Counted from the first letter of the stretch, positions 1 to 10,789 are shown. The stretch is 64,000 nt of DNA from Pectinophora gossypiella (GCF_024362695.1 NC_065408.1:10168001-10232000); one strand, 5' to 3'. Numbers and translations are program-made. The notes: a model not told the origin generated them from the sequence alone.

Positions 1-573
1 ATTACTTTCAGCAAGCAATTCAACAATTTACGCTCTGCTTTCTATCGTGTTCACTGACAATTCAATTATTAATCGGTTCAATTAATTTGAATTCGAACCG
101 TTCCTCGTAAACGCGCCTATAGGTAGTACTATTTTTTTCCATATCATGAAACAATGACTCATACAGACACACTTTTGTGCTCTACAAACTACTTACAAAT
201 ATACTTTGATGCACCAAAATAAAAGGAAATATTTATAAAAAGACTCTTTACTAAGTATATGGCAAATGGCGGCCACTACTTATTTCAATTTGTTATTCAA
301 CCAGCCAGGATTAATAATTTTCACTCCAAAACACCTTCGAAATGCTTCAAATCCTCTCTGCCAATCTAAGTCTGTGTACGAAAGCAGTTCAATGCCTGCG
401 CGGGGACAGTGTCGTGGCATCCGTTATTACACACTTGTGCCAACGTGACCGTCGCGTTACTGCTTATTATTGTGCACGAAACTATAGACATATCGCTCAT
501 TATGAGCTTTTATCGAAGTTAAACGAGGTTTCTATATGACTGATAATTTATTCTAAGTGCAGTTTTCACTAAC
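1..573. other. unassigned AT-rich DNA
   Basis: No exon, repeat family or regulatory motif was recognised here. The short ORFs on the + strand have no coding character. Confidence 0.5.
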
Positions 574-688
574 ACAATTGGCTCGACCTATGTAGACGGC
601 GATACGGCTCACCACCTATCACGATGGTTTAACAGTGAGGTGTGGGTACTTAGATCTGGCGATGGATGTACCTCTGACTACCCCAATT
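574..688 (+). repeat. dispersed repeat (copy 1), LINE/SINE-derived
   Basis: This stretch, starting at TTGGCTCGACC, matches 45476-45605 closely, including the shared phrase GGCTCACCACCTATCAC and the phrase GAGGTGTGGGTACTTAG. Two copies 45 kb apart show that it is a dispersed repeat. The family is not named with certainty. It runs directly into a LINE tail at 690. Confidence 0.65.
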
Positions 689-689
689 G

Positions 690-968
690 GGATAAGATTG
701 AGAAGGGAATGTTAAGTTGCTTTGGACACATAGAGCGGATGAAGGATAATAGGATTACGAAAGCGGTATAGAGGTATAAAGCGAAGGGAAGAAGGACGTA
801 CATTGACCAAATTGGAGATGTCCTTAGAAAAGGTTCAGTGAGATCTACTAAGATTGATGAATGTGAAGGGAGGAAGAGAAGTATGTCAGGATCGAAGCAA
901 ATGGAATTCCATAGTCTCTGCTTACCTCGGTGGGAAATAGGCGTGAGTTTATGTAAGTAAGTATGTAT
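690..968 (+). pseudogene. LINE reverse-transcriptase C-terminal fragment, decayed
   Basis: Frame reading from about 701 gives the residues LSCFGHIERMKDNRITKAV and then a TAG stop. Farther on come TYIDQIGDVLRKGSV and, in another frame, remnants of a Met-Asn-Val-Glu-Glu-Ala type tail. This is the C-terminal end typical of RTE-like non-LTR retrotransposons of Lepidoptera. It ends in a GTATGTATGT microsatellite-like tail. Related copies lie at 26455-26745 and 52985-53110. It is 5'-truncated, has internal stops and deletions, and cannot be functional. Confidence 0.75.
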
Positions 969-1094
969 GTATATATCCACATACTTGATCAAAAGCATAA
1001 TGCTTTATCAATCGTCAAATATTGGCTCACGGTATCATAGGCCAGACACTCCTTATAAAAATCTTGTTCTTACCTTGTGCCGCTTAACGCGTAT

Positions 1095-1265
1095 GTGCGA
1101 ACGAGACCGACAGTTTTCTCGTACTCCCTTACTTCTTAACGACGTACGCCCACTTAAGCTAAAGTGAGCCCCAGCGGGGGTGAGGAAAATCTGGCTTGGC
1201 ACAGATACGAATTGGTGGGGGGCGGAGATTGTCCGTTCTATACATTCTTTCTATGGCGGTACGAA
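1095..1265 (+). repeat. dispersed repeat with GGGGTGAGG core
   Basis: The segment carries GGGGGTGAGGAAAATCTGG followed by ACGAATTGGTG. The same order of words occurs on the - strand at 58735-58920, and a shorter version lies at 11518-11580 (+). It is probably a degraded retrotransposon 3' region; the family is unassigned. Confidence 0.5.
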
Positions 1266-1678
1266 GAAAGCCCGTAGTAGTAGTTGCGGTTAGTTTTAAT
1301 ATTAGAAATTATAAGTTATCTAACTTCGATTATTCAGAGGGAAATGTGGGTAAAAGTTTAACATCCCGACAACTTAAGTAGGTAGATTTTTATCAATTTA
1401 CATTACACAAACGGTCTTTCCATAATAATATAATGTACCTTTTAGCATAATTTACGACTTGATAAAATATACTTCAAACTAGAGTGTTTTCATCTGACGT
1501 AGTCACATGTACGTGGAACCATCAATGCAAAAATTCCACACAAAATGGGTTTCGACATAGATAGCGCTATCTCGTTTGCGTCATTCAAAACTACGTACGT
1601 AGTAAATCCTAAATTCACAGCTTATCTCAGTGAACAACACCACATTTTGTACACAATGTAACGCCCACTATACAATTG

Positions 1679-1800
1679 GCAGTCACTTTTGGTACGAAGC
1701 CCTAAGATGGATATGATGAACCGTAACAAGGGGATAGGCCATCGTTTTAGAATGTACACAATTCCTCTGTCAGTTTTAACAACACACCATACACCACCAC
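1679..1800 (+). repeat. dispersed repeat, TGGATATGATGAACC family
   Basis: This matches 50366-50495: both have GCAGTCACT, GGATATGATGAACC, a GGGATAGGCC/GGGATCAGCC block, and ATTCCTCTGTCAGTTTT or its variant in the same order. The 5' part of the family (a CCCTAATGGGGTGGGCAGAG box) is present at 50296-50366 and at 14313-14395 on the - strand, but not here. It is likely a retrotransposon tail. Confidence 0.55.
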
Positions 1801-2961
1801 CACAACAGAGGATGCATCTGAGCGTGTTTGTTTCTTATTCAATCCGAAACCAGCTTACAAACGGTAGATATTATACAGCCTAAACCAGTAAGCAAATCCA
1901 TATACCTTAAGTCGTTTTAAGTACAAAAATACGAGTTTTTTCACATCCTTAAAGCCGTCGTCTAATGAGCGGCGGCCGACACGAGCCATTGTGAGCGCAC
2001 ACTCGACCTTTATTTGCTTCCGATCCTCACCGCCGGGGTTCTTTGTCTCATGATTTCATACATCCATTCTTTTTATACCAGTATATATTTGGAATACAAA
2101 TTACTGAAAGCACAAAAGGTGTCGAGGAAATTACATTCGAAGCTCGGTTGCTCATGAAATTCCTTCCTTTATGTTCTAGTATCGGGTAAACAAAGAGGAT
2201 ATGCCTGCAAGCGTAGGTAATGATTGGAAAAATGAAAAGAATATCTACCACTACCGGTAAAAACAATACCTTTTACTTATTCTCTATTTATATCGCATCG
2301 TATTTTTTCACTCAGAACGACCAGGTACAATTAGTGATTATATTTCAATAAAGACAACATTTTACAATAGCTTCAAATGCGCGGTAATAATTTATTAGAT
2401 CAGAGAAGTCGGTAAGTAGCTTAATTTATACCGGTACCGTAAAATCGTACTTTAACCGCTTTTAAGGCCTGGTATGACAAATTTATAAGGAATTTAAATC
2501 CTTAGGTAGATAAGTAGGTATCTTTACTAAATATTAAAATAAGAAAGCGTTATTAATAGGAGTTACTATTAGGTATAATGCCTCTTGCATTTATCAAGCC
2601 TTATAATTCTTAATGTACGTAACAGAAAGCCTTTTCTTTAGTTGAAATTGGCTCAATCAAGGCACATTAAAGTAACCCATTCAAACTACGTAGCGGAAAT
2701 TGACACTGACCAGAGGTCAAATATTTGCTTCATTTACGGCGGCGGTTCCCAAGTTTGTAGAGCTGAGTCGGGACGTCTGATGCGCTTAACCCTTGTTGAA
2801 TTTCGTATTCGATCGACATACTTACTTCGAAATATGTCTTATGCTAGCTGAAACTACGTTTGCATTGAGTTGTAAAGTGACTTTGATAGATAGAGCTACC
2901 TACTAAATAACTGTCGATCCGAACAGCACAACTGCCAATTAGACTACCTTGATAAGGTGTA
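1801..2961. other. unassigned AT-rich DNA
   Basis: No coding exon or repeat family was recognised. The ORF at 2642-2851 lacks any known motif, and its codon use looks random. Confidence 0.45.
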
Positions 2962-3322
2962 ACAGCCTCCGTGGTCTAGTGGTTAGAGCGTTAGGCTCAC
3001 GATCTGGAGGTCCGGGTTCGATTCCCGATAGGGACATTGTCGGAATCACTGAGTGAGACCGTCCTTTGTTTGGCAAGGACAATGCAGGCATGAATCGCCT
3101 GATTTTCCGAAAAAGTAAAATGATTTCGCTCTTCGGAGGGCACGTTAAGCCGTTGATCTCGGCTATTAGCCGTAAAAAACACCTCCACCAAACCGCAGTG
3201 GAACAGCGGTGTGGAGTATGCTCCAAACCCCCTCCGGTTGATCAACCGGAGGGCCGGTTGATTGACGGGAGGCCTGTACCCAGCAGTGGGAGGTATATAG
3301 GCTGTTTATGTATATATGCATG
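2962..3322 (+). repeat. tRNA-derived SINE, family A, near full length
   Basis: The head resembles a tRNA gene: an A-box-like TGGTCTAGTGGTTAGAGCG from 2972 and a perfect B box GGTTCGATTCC at 3015-3025, so it could carry an internal Pol III promoter. The tail contains the block CAGTGGGAGGTATATAGG. Other copies are at 34599-34920 (+) and 55735-56198 (-), with isolated tails at 20150-20215, 49583-49780, 53279-53352, 57494-57572 and 57742-57855. This copy holds a perfect 24-bp palindrome at 3230-3253, made by a local rearrangement around the CCGGTTGAT word. Confidence 0.85.
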
Positions 3323-3713
3323 ATAAGGTTCAAGTATCTACACGACAAGCAGCTACTTACTTTATAATGATTCACCGCGTTTATTAATATTAACAATCTG
3401 ACGTAACACATGAATACAGTACAACTTGGGTGACCTTATTGCTCTAAAGCGATTTCTTCCAGGCAACCACTACCAGGAAACAAACATTTACTAGATTTGG
3501 ATGCGGGAACTTTACTCGTAGGTACGTTACAGCGCGCTCAACCAGTTGATTTACTAAGTGCATTTTGAAAGTATTATATTTTATTAAAAAGAAAATGTAA
3601 TCCAGACTTCTCTAAAAAGAACTGCAATTAGGTTACTACTACTACTATTTTATTTAGTAGTATTAATGATACATTTCTGACATCCGTCGTTTATTGAAAA
3701 GAGAAAGCGTTGT
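3323..3713. other. unassigned AT-rich DNA
   Basis: Only low-complexity AT-rich sequence was seen, with a short (TAC)n-like run near 3635. Confidence 0.4.
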
Positions 3714-3721
3714 GATAAAAA

Positions 3722-3923
3722 CATGGCCGGATCGTGAATTTGTGGGGCCCTGGGCTGAAACTACTTGGGGGCCTATCTTAATAGTCAACTAATAGCAAAA
3801 AATATTTTAACAGACATTTTTTTTTTCAAATTATGGTCTACTTTTTAGCGGGATCTGGGGGCCCCTTGTAATCCCGGGGCCCTGGGCTGCAGCCCAATCA
3901 GCCCATAGGTAGATCCGGTCATG
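3722..3923. mobile_element. hAT-type MITE with 8-bp target duplication
   Basis: The element begins CATGGCCGGATC and ends GATCCGGTCATG, an 11/12 terminal inverted repeat. It is flanked by identical 8-bp direct repeats GATAAAAA at 3714-3721 and 3924-3931. An 8-bp target duplication with CA...TG ends is the hallmark of hAT transposons. At 202 bp it has no room for a transposase, so it is non-autonomous. Inside, the block GGGGCCCTGGGCTG occurs twice, near 3743 and near 3877. Confidence 0.88.
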
Positions 3924-3931
3924 GATAAAAA

Positions 3932-4323
3932 GAAGTAACATAAAAACTGAAACTGTAACATCCATCGATATCGAGCTTTTTGTTAGTCCAACGTGATCGG
4001 TGGAAAATGACGGTTATTTTTAGCAATAATAATACTAAGTATCCAATAAATTTGGAAATCTCTCAACAGTATTTATTTTTGTGAGAAAACCACGTCATGG
4101 GCCAAAAATAAGCTTGAATCAATGCAGTCGGTTCACAGCTTTCCTAACCTTTCTTTATTTAACTCGGCCACAATCAACATATTTTTAACTTTGCAACTGA
4201 AACCCTATTATGTCAACAAAAATAAAAGTACAATTTGTTTTGGTTTCCCTATATCCAAAAATGCCTGCCACAGTTTCACTTGATAGAGGAAATGTTTTGA
4301 ATTATACTTAAACCGAGATGTTT
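3932..4323. other. unassigned AT-rich DNA
   Basis: No exon or repeat was recognised. Confidence 0.4.
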
Positions 4324-4378
4324 TCCAAGTAGTTAATGCCATCTGCGGCAAATCTACAATAAGTCACGTCAAAAAAAA
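4324..4378 (+). repeat. LINE 3'-tail fragment, family E
   Basis: The block CCAAGTAGTTAATGCC, then CTGCGGCAAATCTACAATAA, then an A run marks a short poly(A)-ended tail. It recurs at 10790-10860, 11359-11454, 26378-26435 and 40790-40850 (+), and at 13841-13885 and 45120-45184 (-). The fixed 3' end and variable 5' end are what target-primed reverse transcription produces. Confidence 0.75.
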
Positions 4379-4454
4379 TTCAGGAAATACTGACTAGAAA
4401 TCGCTCTACCGAGATCCCAATATGATCAGATCAGATGAGCAGATCTCATTTTTT

Positions 4455-4495
4455 ACCGACTTCAAAAAAGGAGGAGGTTCTCAATTCGACCATAT
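4455..4495 (+). repeat. ACCGACTTCAAAAAAGGAGG repeat fragment
   Basis: A short block, ACCGACTTCAAAAAAGGAGG followed by AGGTTCTCAATTCG. I recognise it as a common lepidopteran interspersed repeat end. Reverse-complement traces (GAAGTCGGTTAAAAAG-like) lie near 26000 and 63310. Confidence 0.5.
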
Positions 4496-4714
4496 ATTTT
4501 TTTGTTATTAATGTTTTTTCCATAAGCCTGCAGGTACCCAGCAATGCCAGCAAGCTGTTTATGTTATATTACGTTATTACGTTTTATATATATTTTTTTT
4601 CAATTTCCAAGAAATAATACATATTTTTTATAATGATTTCAACTATCATGATTTCATTATGACGAATAAAAATCCTGAATATAACAATAACGGCTTTACG
4701 TCAACAACAATATA

Positions 4715-5062
4715 ACGCATATGAAGCGCAACGAATTTTTTGGCAATCCCTAGTGAGATACGGCCCTTACAAGTATCATACTCTGAGACGACGCCTCTCA
4801 CGCCCTTAAGTGTCAACTTCTGGCCTCGCCAATTGTAATGCCTCGTCTTATCATTGTATCCTAAAAGTATTGTTCAAAATTCAAAAAATATCTTTATTCA
4901 GTTGGTAACATAGTTACACTTTGAATCGTCAATTTTTAAATATCGAACGTCTCATCCGCCTAAAATTACTGCAGCTTCTCACAACCTCTATAGCCGAGGA
5001 AAAGTATTTGCAATCAAAACCTCGGCACAGGGCCCGAGACGTTCTTAAAAAAAAAACATAAT
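4715..5062 (-). repeat. probable LINE 3' UTR fragment
   Basis: The segment runs from GGCAATCCCTAG to GAGACGTTC plus an A run, and includes TCAAAAAATATCTTTATTCA, a phrase typical of the reverse complement of insect LINE 3' ends (AATAAAGAT). There is no second copy in the window, so the assignment rests on general resemblance only. Confidence 0.35.
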
Positions 5063-5720
5063 ATATTGTGATTTAATTCAGTTGTCTACAATTACAACAA
5101 TAGCTTACTATTATATTCTGAGACTCTTCTTAACTTTTATTTTTGGTGAAAACTTATCTTTTATCATTTTAATTTTTATATAAGACAATTAAATAACAGA
5201 TTCTGGGTCGAGTCAGGTATATAATTAAGTATACCTATAGTCTGGGTTAAAGTACGGTATATAAATAAGAAGTCTAGGTTGTTAAAGCGATTCTTACGCA
5301 AACCCTTGCCAAAACCTAGTCTGCTACCAAATATTTTATTCGAGATAAAAGTAATAAAGTAGAGTGAACAACGTAAAAGCTTTAAAGTATAAATCAGTGA
5401 GGGCCATTCCATCTTTCATGTCATGGATGTTATTTAATCCATGTCTGCAGTTAAGCGAGATTGTGTAGGCAGCAAGCCAAGCCATGAAAGCCAAGTCATA
5501 CAAGCCAATCCAACATATTCCAAATTCATTGAACTGTGTATCCAGAGTTAAAATCCTAACCCAGACGAGGCCGAAAAGAAATAATTTGTCCCACGCTATT
5601 TATTATCTCGGTTATAACCTTTATGTTTCCTCTAAAGCGATAGAGAATTTGTAGGAGATGAAATGGTTAATAGTAACCAGTTTCTAAATACCCAGTTCGT
5701 ACAAAGAATGCCTACATAGT
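5063..5720. other. unassigned AT-rich DNA
   Basis: No exon or repeat was seen. A short repetition of AAGCCAAG/CAAGCCAA words lies near 5475-5510. Confidence 0.4.
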
Positions 5721-5945
5721 GTTTTCATCATCATCATCGTTAAGTACATTAAGAGCCACGGTTTTGTAGAGCTAGCATAGTACATTCTTGACTATACAGG
5801 ACTAATTCTTTGACTTCTCTATAAGACACAACCTTCACTCGATAACTTTAAATATTTCTTTGTATTCCCTCACTCTTTCTAACACTTCTTCAGTTCTTTT
5901 CTTCTGCTTTTCTTCTCTTGTAGCTCCCACTTCAATTTATGCATG
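5721..5945 (-). repeat. dispersed LINE-like fragment
   Basis: The words TTCTTTGACTT followed by ATAAGACAC, with a pyrimidine-rich stretch, recur at 60800-61010 in the same order. A related upstream part (AATTTAAGAG...GCTCTTG) is present at 19945-20110. I take these as - strand copies of one degraded non-LTR element. Confidence 0.45.
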
Positions 5946-6253
5946 TAGGTATGCCCAGAGTTAGTCAAAAGGATATTGTTCGTATGTAGCATAGTGTAGT
6001 CAACATTGCTTCAAAGCGTATTGTCTATGCCTATGAGCTACAAAGCTTAGCTTGCCTGTCCGGATCAAACCTAGAATTATATGCCTGTACGTAACTATTA
6101 TGTTCCTTCTATTCAAATGTTAGGTGATTTCAAACGTAATTATTACTAGATTTCCTAAACACCTCAAGCAATACCTATCTACTATGTGCGTCTCTTGATT
6201 ATACTTTTAATACACCTCTTTTAATGTTGCATGATTAGTAGCTGTTTACCGTT

Positions 6254-6293
6254 AGTGCAAAAGAGACATAATATCTTTCGTCTCTTTTGCGCT
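6254..6293. repeat. short inverted repeat (14-bp stem)
   Basis: AGTGCAAAAGAGAC at 6254-6267 and GTCTCTTTTGCGCT at 6280-6293 pair over 14 positions with one G/T exception, around a 12-base loop. Confidence 0.7.
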
Positions 6294-6389
6294 GGACGAC
6301 ATACTGTATATTTCCTGCTGATCTTATGATATTAAAAGGGGGTAACCTAATATAAGCTGAGTGCACACAGGAGCAATATGTTTATAAAT

Positions 6390-6575
6390 CTTATCTTATC
6401 TAGCCTATTTCATCTGCTGGGCAAAGATCTCCCCTTGATTCTTCCAGTCTTCTCGACTCTCGATCGTGACTGTTGCGCAATCTCTGGGTACTCCCTCTGA
6501 TTTTTGCGCCGAAACTTTGAGGTTGTCACACGATCTTTTACGGGGTGTTCCTCGACTTCTGTACCCTTCTTGAGG
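6390..6575 (-). repeat. LINE 3'-region fragment
   Basis: The words CATCTGCTGGGCAAAGATCT and CCCCTTGATTCTTCCA, followed by TTGAGGTTGTCACACGATC, resemble reverse-complement 3' regions of lepidopteran RTE-like LINEs. No ORF remains. Confidence 0.5.
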
Positions 6576-7203
6576 CACGCAGAAGTAACACGTTAGAGTT
6601 CATAATAATTATAAAAAAAAAAACAATTTAAATGTATTAATAAACTGAAAAAAAAATCCTAAACGATACGTGATAAGAGGATCAACAAAGAAGAAAAATG
6701 TTAATGAATCTTGACGAAAGTCGCAGCTGTAGCAGCGTGGAAATTTGAATGGCTCTCGTATACCGCCGCTATTGTGGCACCTCTTGACCTGCTTGTATCA
6801 GCTCGGCTCCTCGCTAGTTCACGAGCACTGCTTCACTCGTTGAATTTTATTTATTAAGAAATACTACCCTCGGGTTTTACACTGGACTGGTAGGAATTAC
6901 AAACAAACAAAACTCACTAAGCCATCCAGCAATACCAATAAAGTACAAAATTGTGTATTCTAGATTTTACATCCTTCGCAGTAATAAATAAAATATCAAG
7001 TATTTGGAGCACTTTTTACTCATATTTATTACGTATCTGACTATTAAAGAGTTTAGAACGATTTCTGTTGCTGCATACTGATTATTAGTTGAAAACAAGG
7101 AAGCAATCTTCTTGTTTATTTGACAGAGTTTAATACCGAGCCGAAACTATTATATTTTTTCTTTTCAAACTGATTTTCAAGTTTGTCCAGTTTTTTATTT
7201 ATT
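6576..7203. other. unassigned AT-rich DNA before the 5' exon
   Basis: There is no clear exon. The stretch ends in a pyrimidine-rich run that leads into a possible splice acceptor at 7220-7221. Confidence 0.4.
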
Positions 7204-7221
7204 TATTTTTCTTTCCTCTAG
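7204..7221 (+). promoter_or_regulatory. possible splice acceptor for the first coding exon
   Basis: The run TATTTTTCTTTCCTCTAG ends at 7221. The long pyrimidine tract plus TAG fits a 3' splice site. If used, the coding exon would be 7222-8165, with 310 bases of 5' UTR and a further upstream non-coding exon. A transcription start inside 7222-7531 is the alternative. Confidence 0.4.
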
Positions 7222-7250
7222 GTTGACGATGCGTTGTATGGATTTGTGGC

Positions 7251-7262
7251 TGACGTCACGTG
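7251..7262. promoter_or_regulatory. overlapping CRE and E-box motifs
   Basis: TGACGTCA at 7251-7258 is a perfect cAMP-response element. It overlaps CACGTG at 7257-7262, a perfect E-box. They lie 270 bases before the start codon of the GC-rich exon, where a promoter is likely. CRE/bZIP and bHLH factors are the known binders of these motifs; use in vivo is inference. Confidence 0.45.
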
Positions 7263-7531
7263 AAGAAAGTTCCTCCTTACCTAATTCATGGCTCAAAATC
7301 CTTCCCTAAAAACATTCCTTAAACTCTTGTAAATCACTAAGCAAAAAGGAAATACCAAAAACATTCCACTACTCCGATCGTTTTAAGTTTTAACCTGGGA
7401 CTTCGCGGAACATTTCTGCAGCAAGAAAAAAATAATAGAGAGATAATACACGACGGAAGGAGTAAGGTGAAAAGACGCGCTGAACCTCTTCGGAGGGCGC
7501 GAGGGGCCGGCGCGATGCGGTCTCGCCAGGG

Positions 7532-8165
7532 ATGTACGTAATATATCCTGCGGACGAAGTAGTTTCCCTGACATACATATCGAATTCGCTGCCCAGGCCC
7601 CGGCAGCGGCCCACTCTCGACGTGCTGGTCGGGCCGCCGCCTCCGCCACCGTCCACCCCCTCCACCGCCCCCGCCCCACCCCGCGCCTCGCCACTCCCCA
7701 AAACGGCGCCCCCGGAGCCCCCGGAGCGCGCGCCGGCCTCGCCGACGCCGTCGCTCGACCGCTCGGCCAAGCCGCGCGAGCGCACCAAGGCCAAGTTCCT
7801 CAAGAAACTCGGGCGCCACGAGGACAATGAGTTCGGAAAGATAGTTAGGACCCCCGCTCCAGATGAATTCGAGCTCCCGGCCCCGCTACCCACTCCCGCG
7901 TTCTCGCGTAAGAACATCTTCGACCGCGACTTCGACGCTCTGTTCGAAGTGGCGAGTTCGCCGCAGTTCACGGCCAACATCCGCGTGACGACCCCTGAGC
8001 CGGACCACAGCCCGGATGTGTCGGCGGCGCACTTTCCGTCCCCCGCGCCGTCGCAGCTGAGCCTGCTGCCGCCGCGGCCCTACTCCGAGCCCAGTCCCTC
8101 GCCCACGTTCTCCGCCCGCGCCTCCACGCCCTCCACGCCGACGCTGCAGCGATCGTCTTTCGAAG
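7532..8165 (+). CDS. coding exon: proline-rich N-terminus of a putative F-BAR adaptor
   Basis: The GC-rich frame starts at ATG 7532 and stays open until a TGA at 8171. An in-frame TGA at 7481 makes 7532 the first usable in-frame start. The 211 residues are rich in Pro, Ser and Ala: a six-proline run at residues 35-40, many SP/TP sites, a basic patch (TKAKFLKKLGR, 85-95) and an acidic-aromatic stretch NIFDRDFDALFE (128-139). It looks disordered and suited to binding SH3 or EVH1 domains. I end it at a GT donor (GAAG|GTTTTT, 8166) because this gives phase 1, exactly what the next exon needs. The donor is weak after GT. A small upstream ORF starting at 7515 overlaps the start codon. I do not recognise the protein from this part alone. 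Confidence 0.7.
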
Positions 8166-8410
8166 GTTTTTGAGCGAGTGGATTTGGAATGAGTGGGACT
8201 GATCATCGACTAACCTCTGCGAATCACGTCCATCGCGCATGGTACTTTCAACAAGTCAACATTCTGCTTCACACGTTTGAACGTTTTCATTTTCATCGGT
8301 TTTCTTTTAACATGTTTGAGTTTTTGGATTTGTCTTTGTAATACTTACCTACAAATTATCTGAGTGAGTGATGTAGCTGCACCTGAATCACAAATGACCG
8401 TTGTCTACAG

Positions 8411-8602
8411 GATCGAATTCTAAACCGAAGAAGGTCAGCTTCTTCCGGCGCAAGTTCAGCCGGTCGCGCGAAGGCACGCCGTCGAACTACAACATGCAGC
8501 CACAGCCTTCCATGGAGATGGTCCTGCGGGACCTCACGCACCCCGCACACACTGAACAACTAAAAAACCAACAGCAAGTCACCTTCAAACTGGTTAAAAC
8601 TG
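8411..8602 (+). CDS. coding exon 2: basic Ser/Arg-rich linker of the same gene
   Basis: The acceptor TTGTCTACAG ends at 8410 and the donor is a consensus GTAAGT at 8603. Phase is 1 on both sides, so the exon joins 8165 upstream and 29665 downstream in frame. It encodes about 64 residues: a basic cluster KKVSFFRRKFSRSRE that could contact acidic membrane lipid or be phosphorylated, then a Gln/Pro stretch, then a segment with helix tendency (MEMVLRDLTHPAHTEQLKNQ) ending in VTFKLVKT. GC content is high, like exon 1 and unlike the flanking introns. Confidence 0.8.
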
Positions 8603-10789
8603 GTAAGTTTCTTTTTTTACACATTGATTAGGTATTATGATTATGTGACTTTAATTAGGTATGTAGAGTGCACGTGCTGGTTTATGATATGGAAATAGGA
8701 ATCTACTTTTCTCTTCTCACAAAACCCAATTGGTACGTACAACCTTTTGGTACGAGTAATGATTTTATTATTCACACTCATAAGGTTTCATAATCAAAAG
8801 TAGCGATTCTACGAGACTGAATTGTCAAATTTTAATATGAACGGTAAGGTTTCCTTGATTTTCTAGTTAATTATGCGAATCTCCTGATAATAATATTAGG
8901 TCTATCTTCTGTAATATAATAGCCCGAGAGAACTCGGTTAAGATTGTTAATTAAATTGAACAGTTGGATTGATATCAATTTGTCCCACGCTGTAGTCTCT
9001 GAATCTGAATATTACGAGCTTCATTCAGTTTACTGTACAGAACTTATTGAAATAGAAAACTACCATTACTTACCTAAATTAATTAGCGCAGAGAGTAATG
9101 TGATAAAAAAATATTAGTTTTGATCCTTTCACAAAGGTGGCATAATTAGAAATATAAAATGACCGAAAGCCAGTGCTTTCACTTTGTCTTTCTTCTCCAG
9201 AAAGAGAATGAAATTAAAACAGAATTGCAGCTACATTTTTAAAATGTAAACGGCTTTGTGATTCTCATGCGACAATGACTACGCGTGTTATTTTTTTTAT
9301 TTCCCGTTTCAAAGAGGAATTTACTTTTACACGGCTGTTTCGTCACAAAGGAATTTTCAATTGTATGTGCACATACGCTATAAAACTGTTCCCGCTCTAT
9401 CGTTCACGGAGAAGTTACCTTTTGTGTTTTTCGTTCAGTTTAATCTCCGTAAACGCGCTTGACCCGTCAATCCATATAACATTATCCGTCTCACGTAAAG
9501 TGAATTTCCTTTATTTTTTATTTATATCGCCCGAGATAGAAAGTTTCATAAAGTTGATAGAGCGGGAAAAACATTAACGCGCTTCGATAGAGATGAAAAT
9601 AGGGTTAATAAAAACACAAATTCAAACATTGGCGGGTAGATAAATAGAATGGTTTTCAGAATATCTATAAAGTTTCAACACAATCTTATGAAATCACCGA
9701 CTTGAAACGTAAACGGCGAGTCCGGAAATGAATATTTTGTCATGTGACATCAACAGAAACCAAACCCTGGGGCGTCGGCGGCGGACCCTTTTAATTTATA
9801 ACCCACAACAGTTGGTAGACATAACAAGGTAAATATTTCACAGACACAAGATTGCATAGTAATTAACTTACGAATCTGAATGTGACAGGCGGAACCTTAA
9901 TAATTTTTACAAAGAGGAATGTCTTCCAAAACCTTGCTTTTATTACCCAAAATAATTTGTTTCTACTTGAAAGGTTTGTGACAGATAATGTGCAAATAAT
10001 CTAAGTTGTGAAACCCGTGACATGAAAACTCTCTCAAGACACCCGCCATCAATCTCCTTGTCACTAAACTATGTCAAATCTGATACTGATCGCTTCTATA
10101 CTGATGTATGCTATGGTCAGTAAGTAATTATGGAATTCACGTATCTTTCACCATACACCGACATGCACGCACAATTTAAGCCTATATTTACTGAGCTTTT
10201 GGTCAATCATTGTAACATGATATAAAATATGATTCCTTTTTTGTCTTTATCTATTACTATCAGGGTTATTACTGATCCACCCTTGGTCCCTAACATGGCA
10301 AAATTGCTAGCATGTAATGCAGGCACTCTTACAACTTAGTCAACTTAAGTTGACCTCTACGATGCGCCCAGAATGATAGATATGATAGATAGATAGATGA
10401 CACGGTTCTTTTATGTTTTTCGATTTATTATACTGATGTGTTAATTTTTCATACTTTATGCCCACATGTTGATCTACGAAATATTGCATGAACTTAAAAC
10501 GAAGTTAATCTGTCCGAGTAGTATTTGAAAAAATGTCTTATAGAGTTCTATTACACAAAATTGTTGGTGCTCCCCTCGTCTATCGAAAGAAATTCGGAGC
10601 GTTTTCCATCACGCTGATTCACTGCATTCATAAAAGTTCGTTTATTTAGCGCGACCGACAATAAGCAAATTTCAGTACTGTAGGCAAAAAAGTGAATTTA
10701 TTTTGAGTATAAGTTATCCACAGATATTAGAAGCTAAAATTATCCCGTCGGGTACGTAGTACATTTGATAGTGCCAATCTATACGTACC
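8603..10789. other. intron DNA without recognised features
   Basis: This is the first part of the 21-kb intron 8603-29664. I saw no repeats with a second copy. An open frame at 9275-9577 has no recognisable motif and low-complexity codon use, so it is not called. Confidence 0.45.

Noticed and set aside
2962..3040. tRNA-gene-like A and B boxes
   Set aside because: The sequence is the head of a SINE: no acceptor stem closes, and the same head is followed by the same body at other loci. The same applies at 34599, 36413 and 56140.
2939..3411. ORFs of 81-95 residues on both strands
   Set aside because: They lie within the SINE family A copy and its flank; the translated words repeat at 34633-34979 in the other SINE copy.
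7337..8240. Several - strand ORFs of 90-196 residues opposite the proline-rich exon
   Set aside because: They are GC-rich shadow frames (Gly/Arg/Ala strings) of the + strand coding exon, and the splice signals support the + strand.
9275..9577. 100-residue + strand ORF in the second intron
   Set aside because: No motif, a Phe/Ile/Ser-rich random look, no splice or promoter context, and no second copy.
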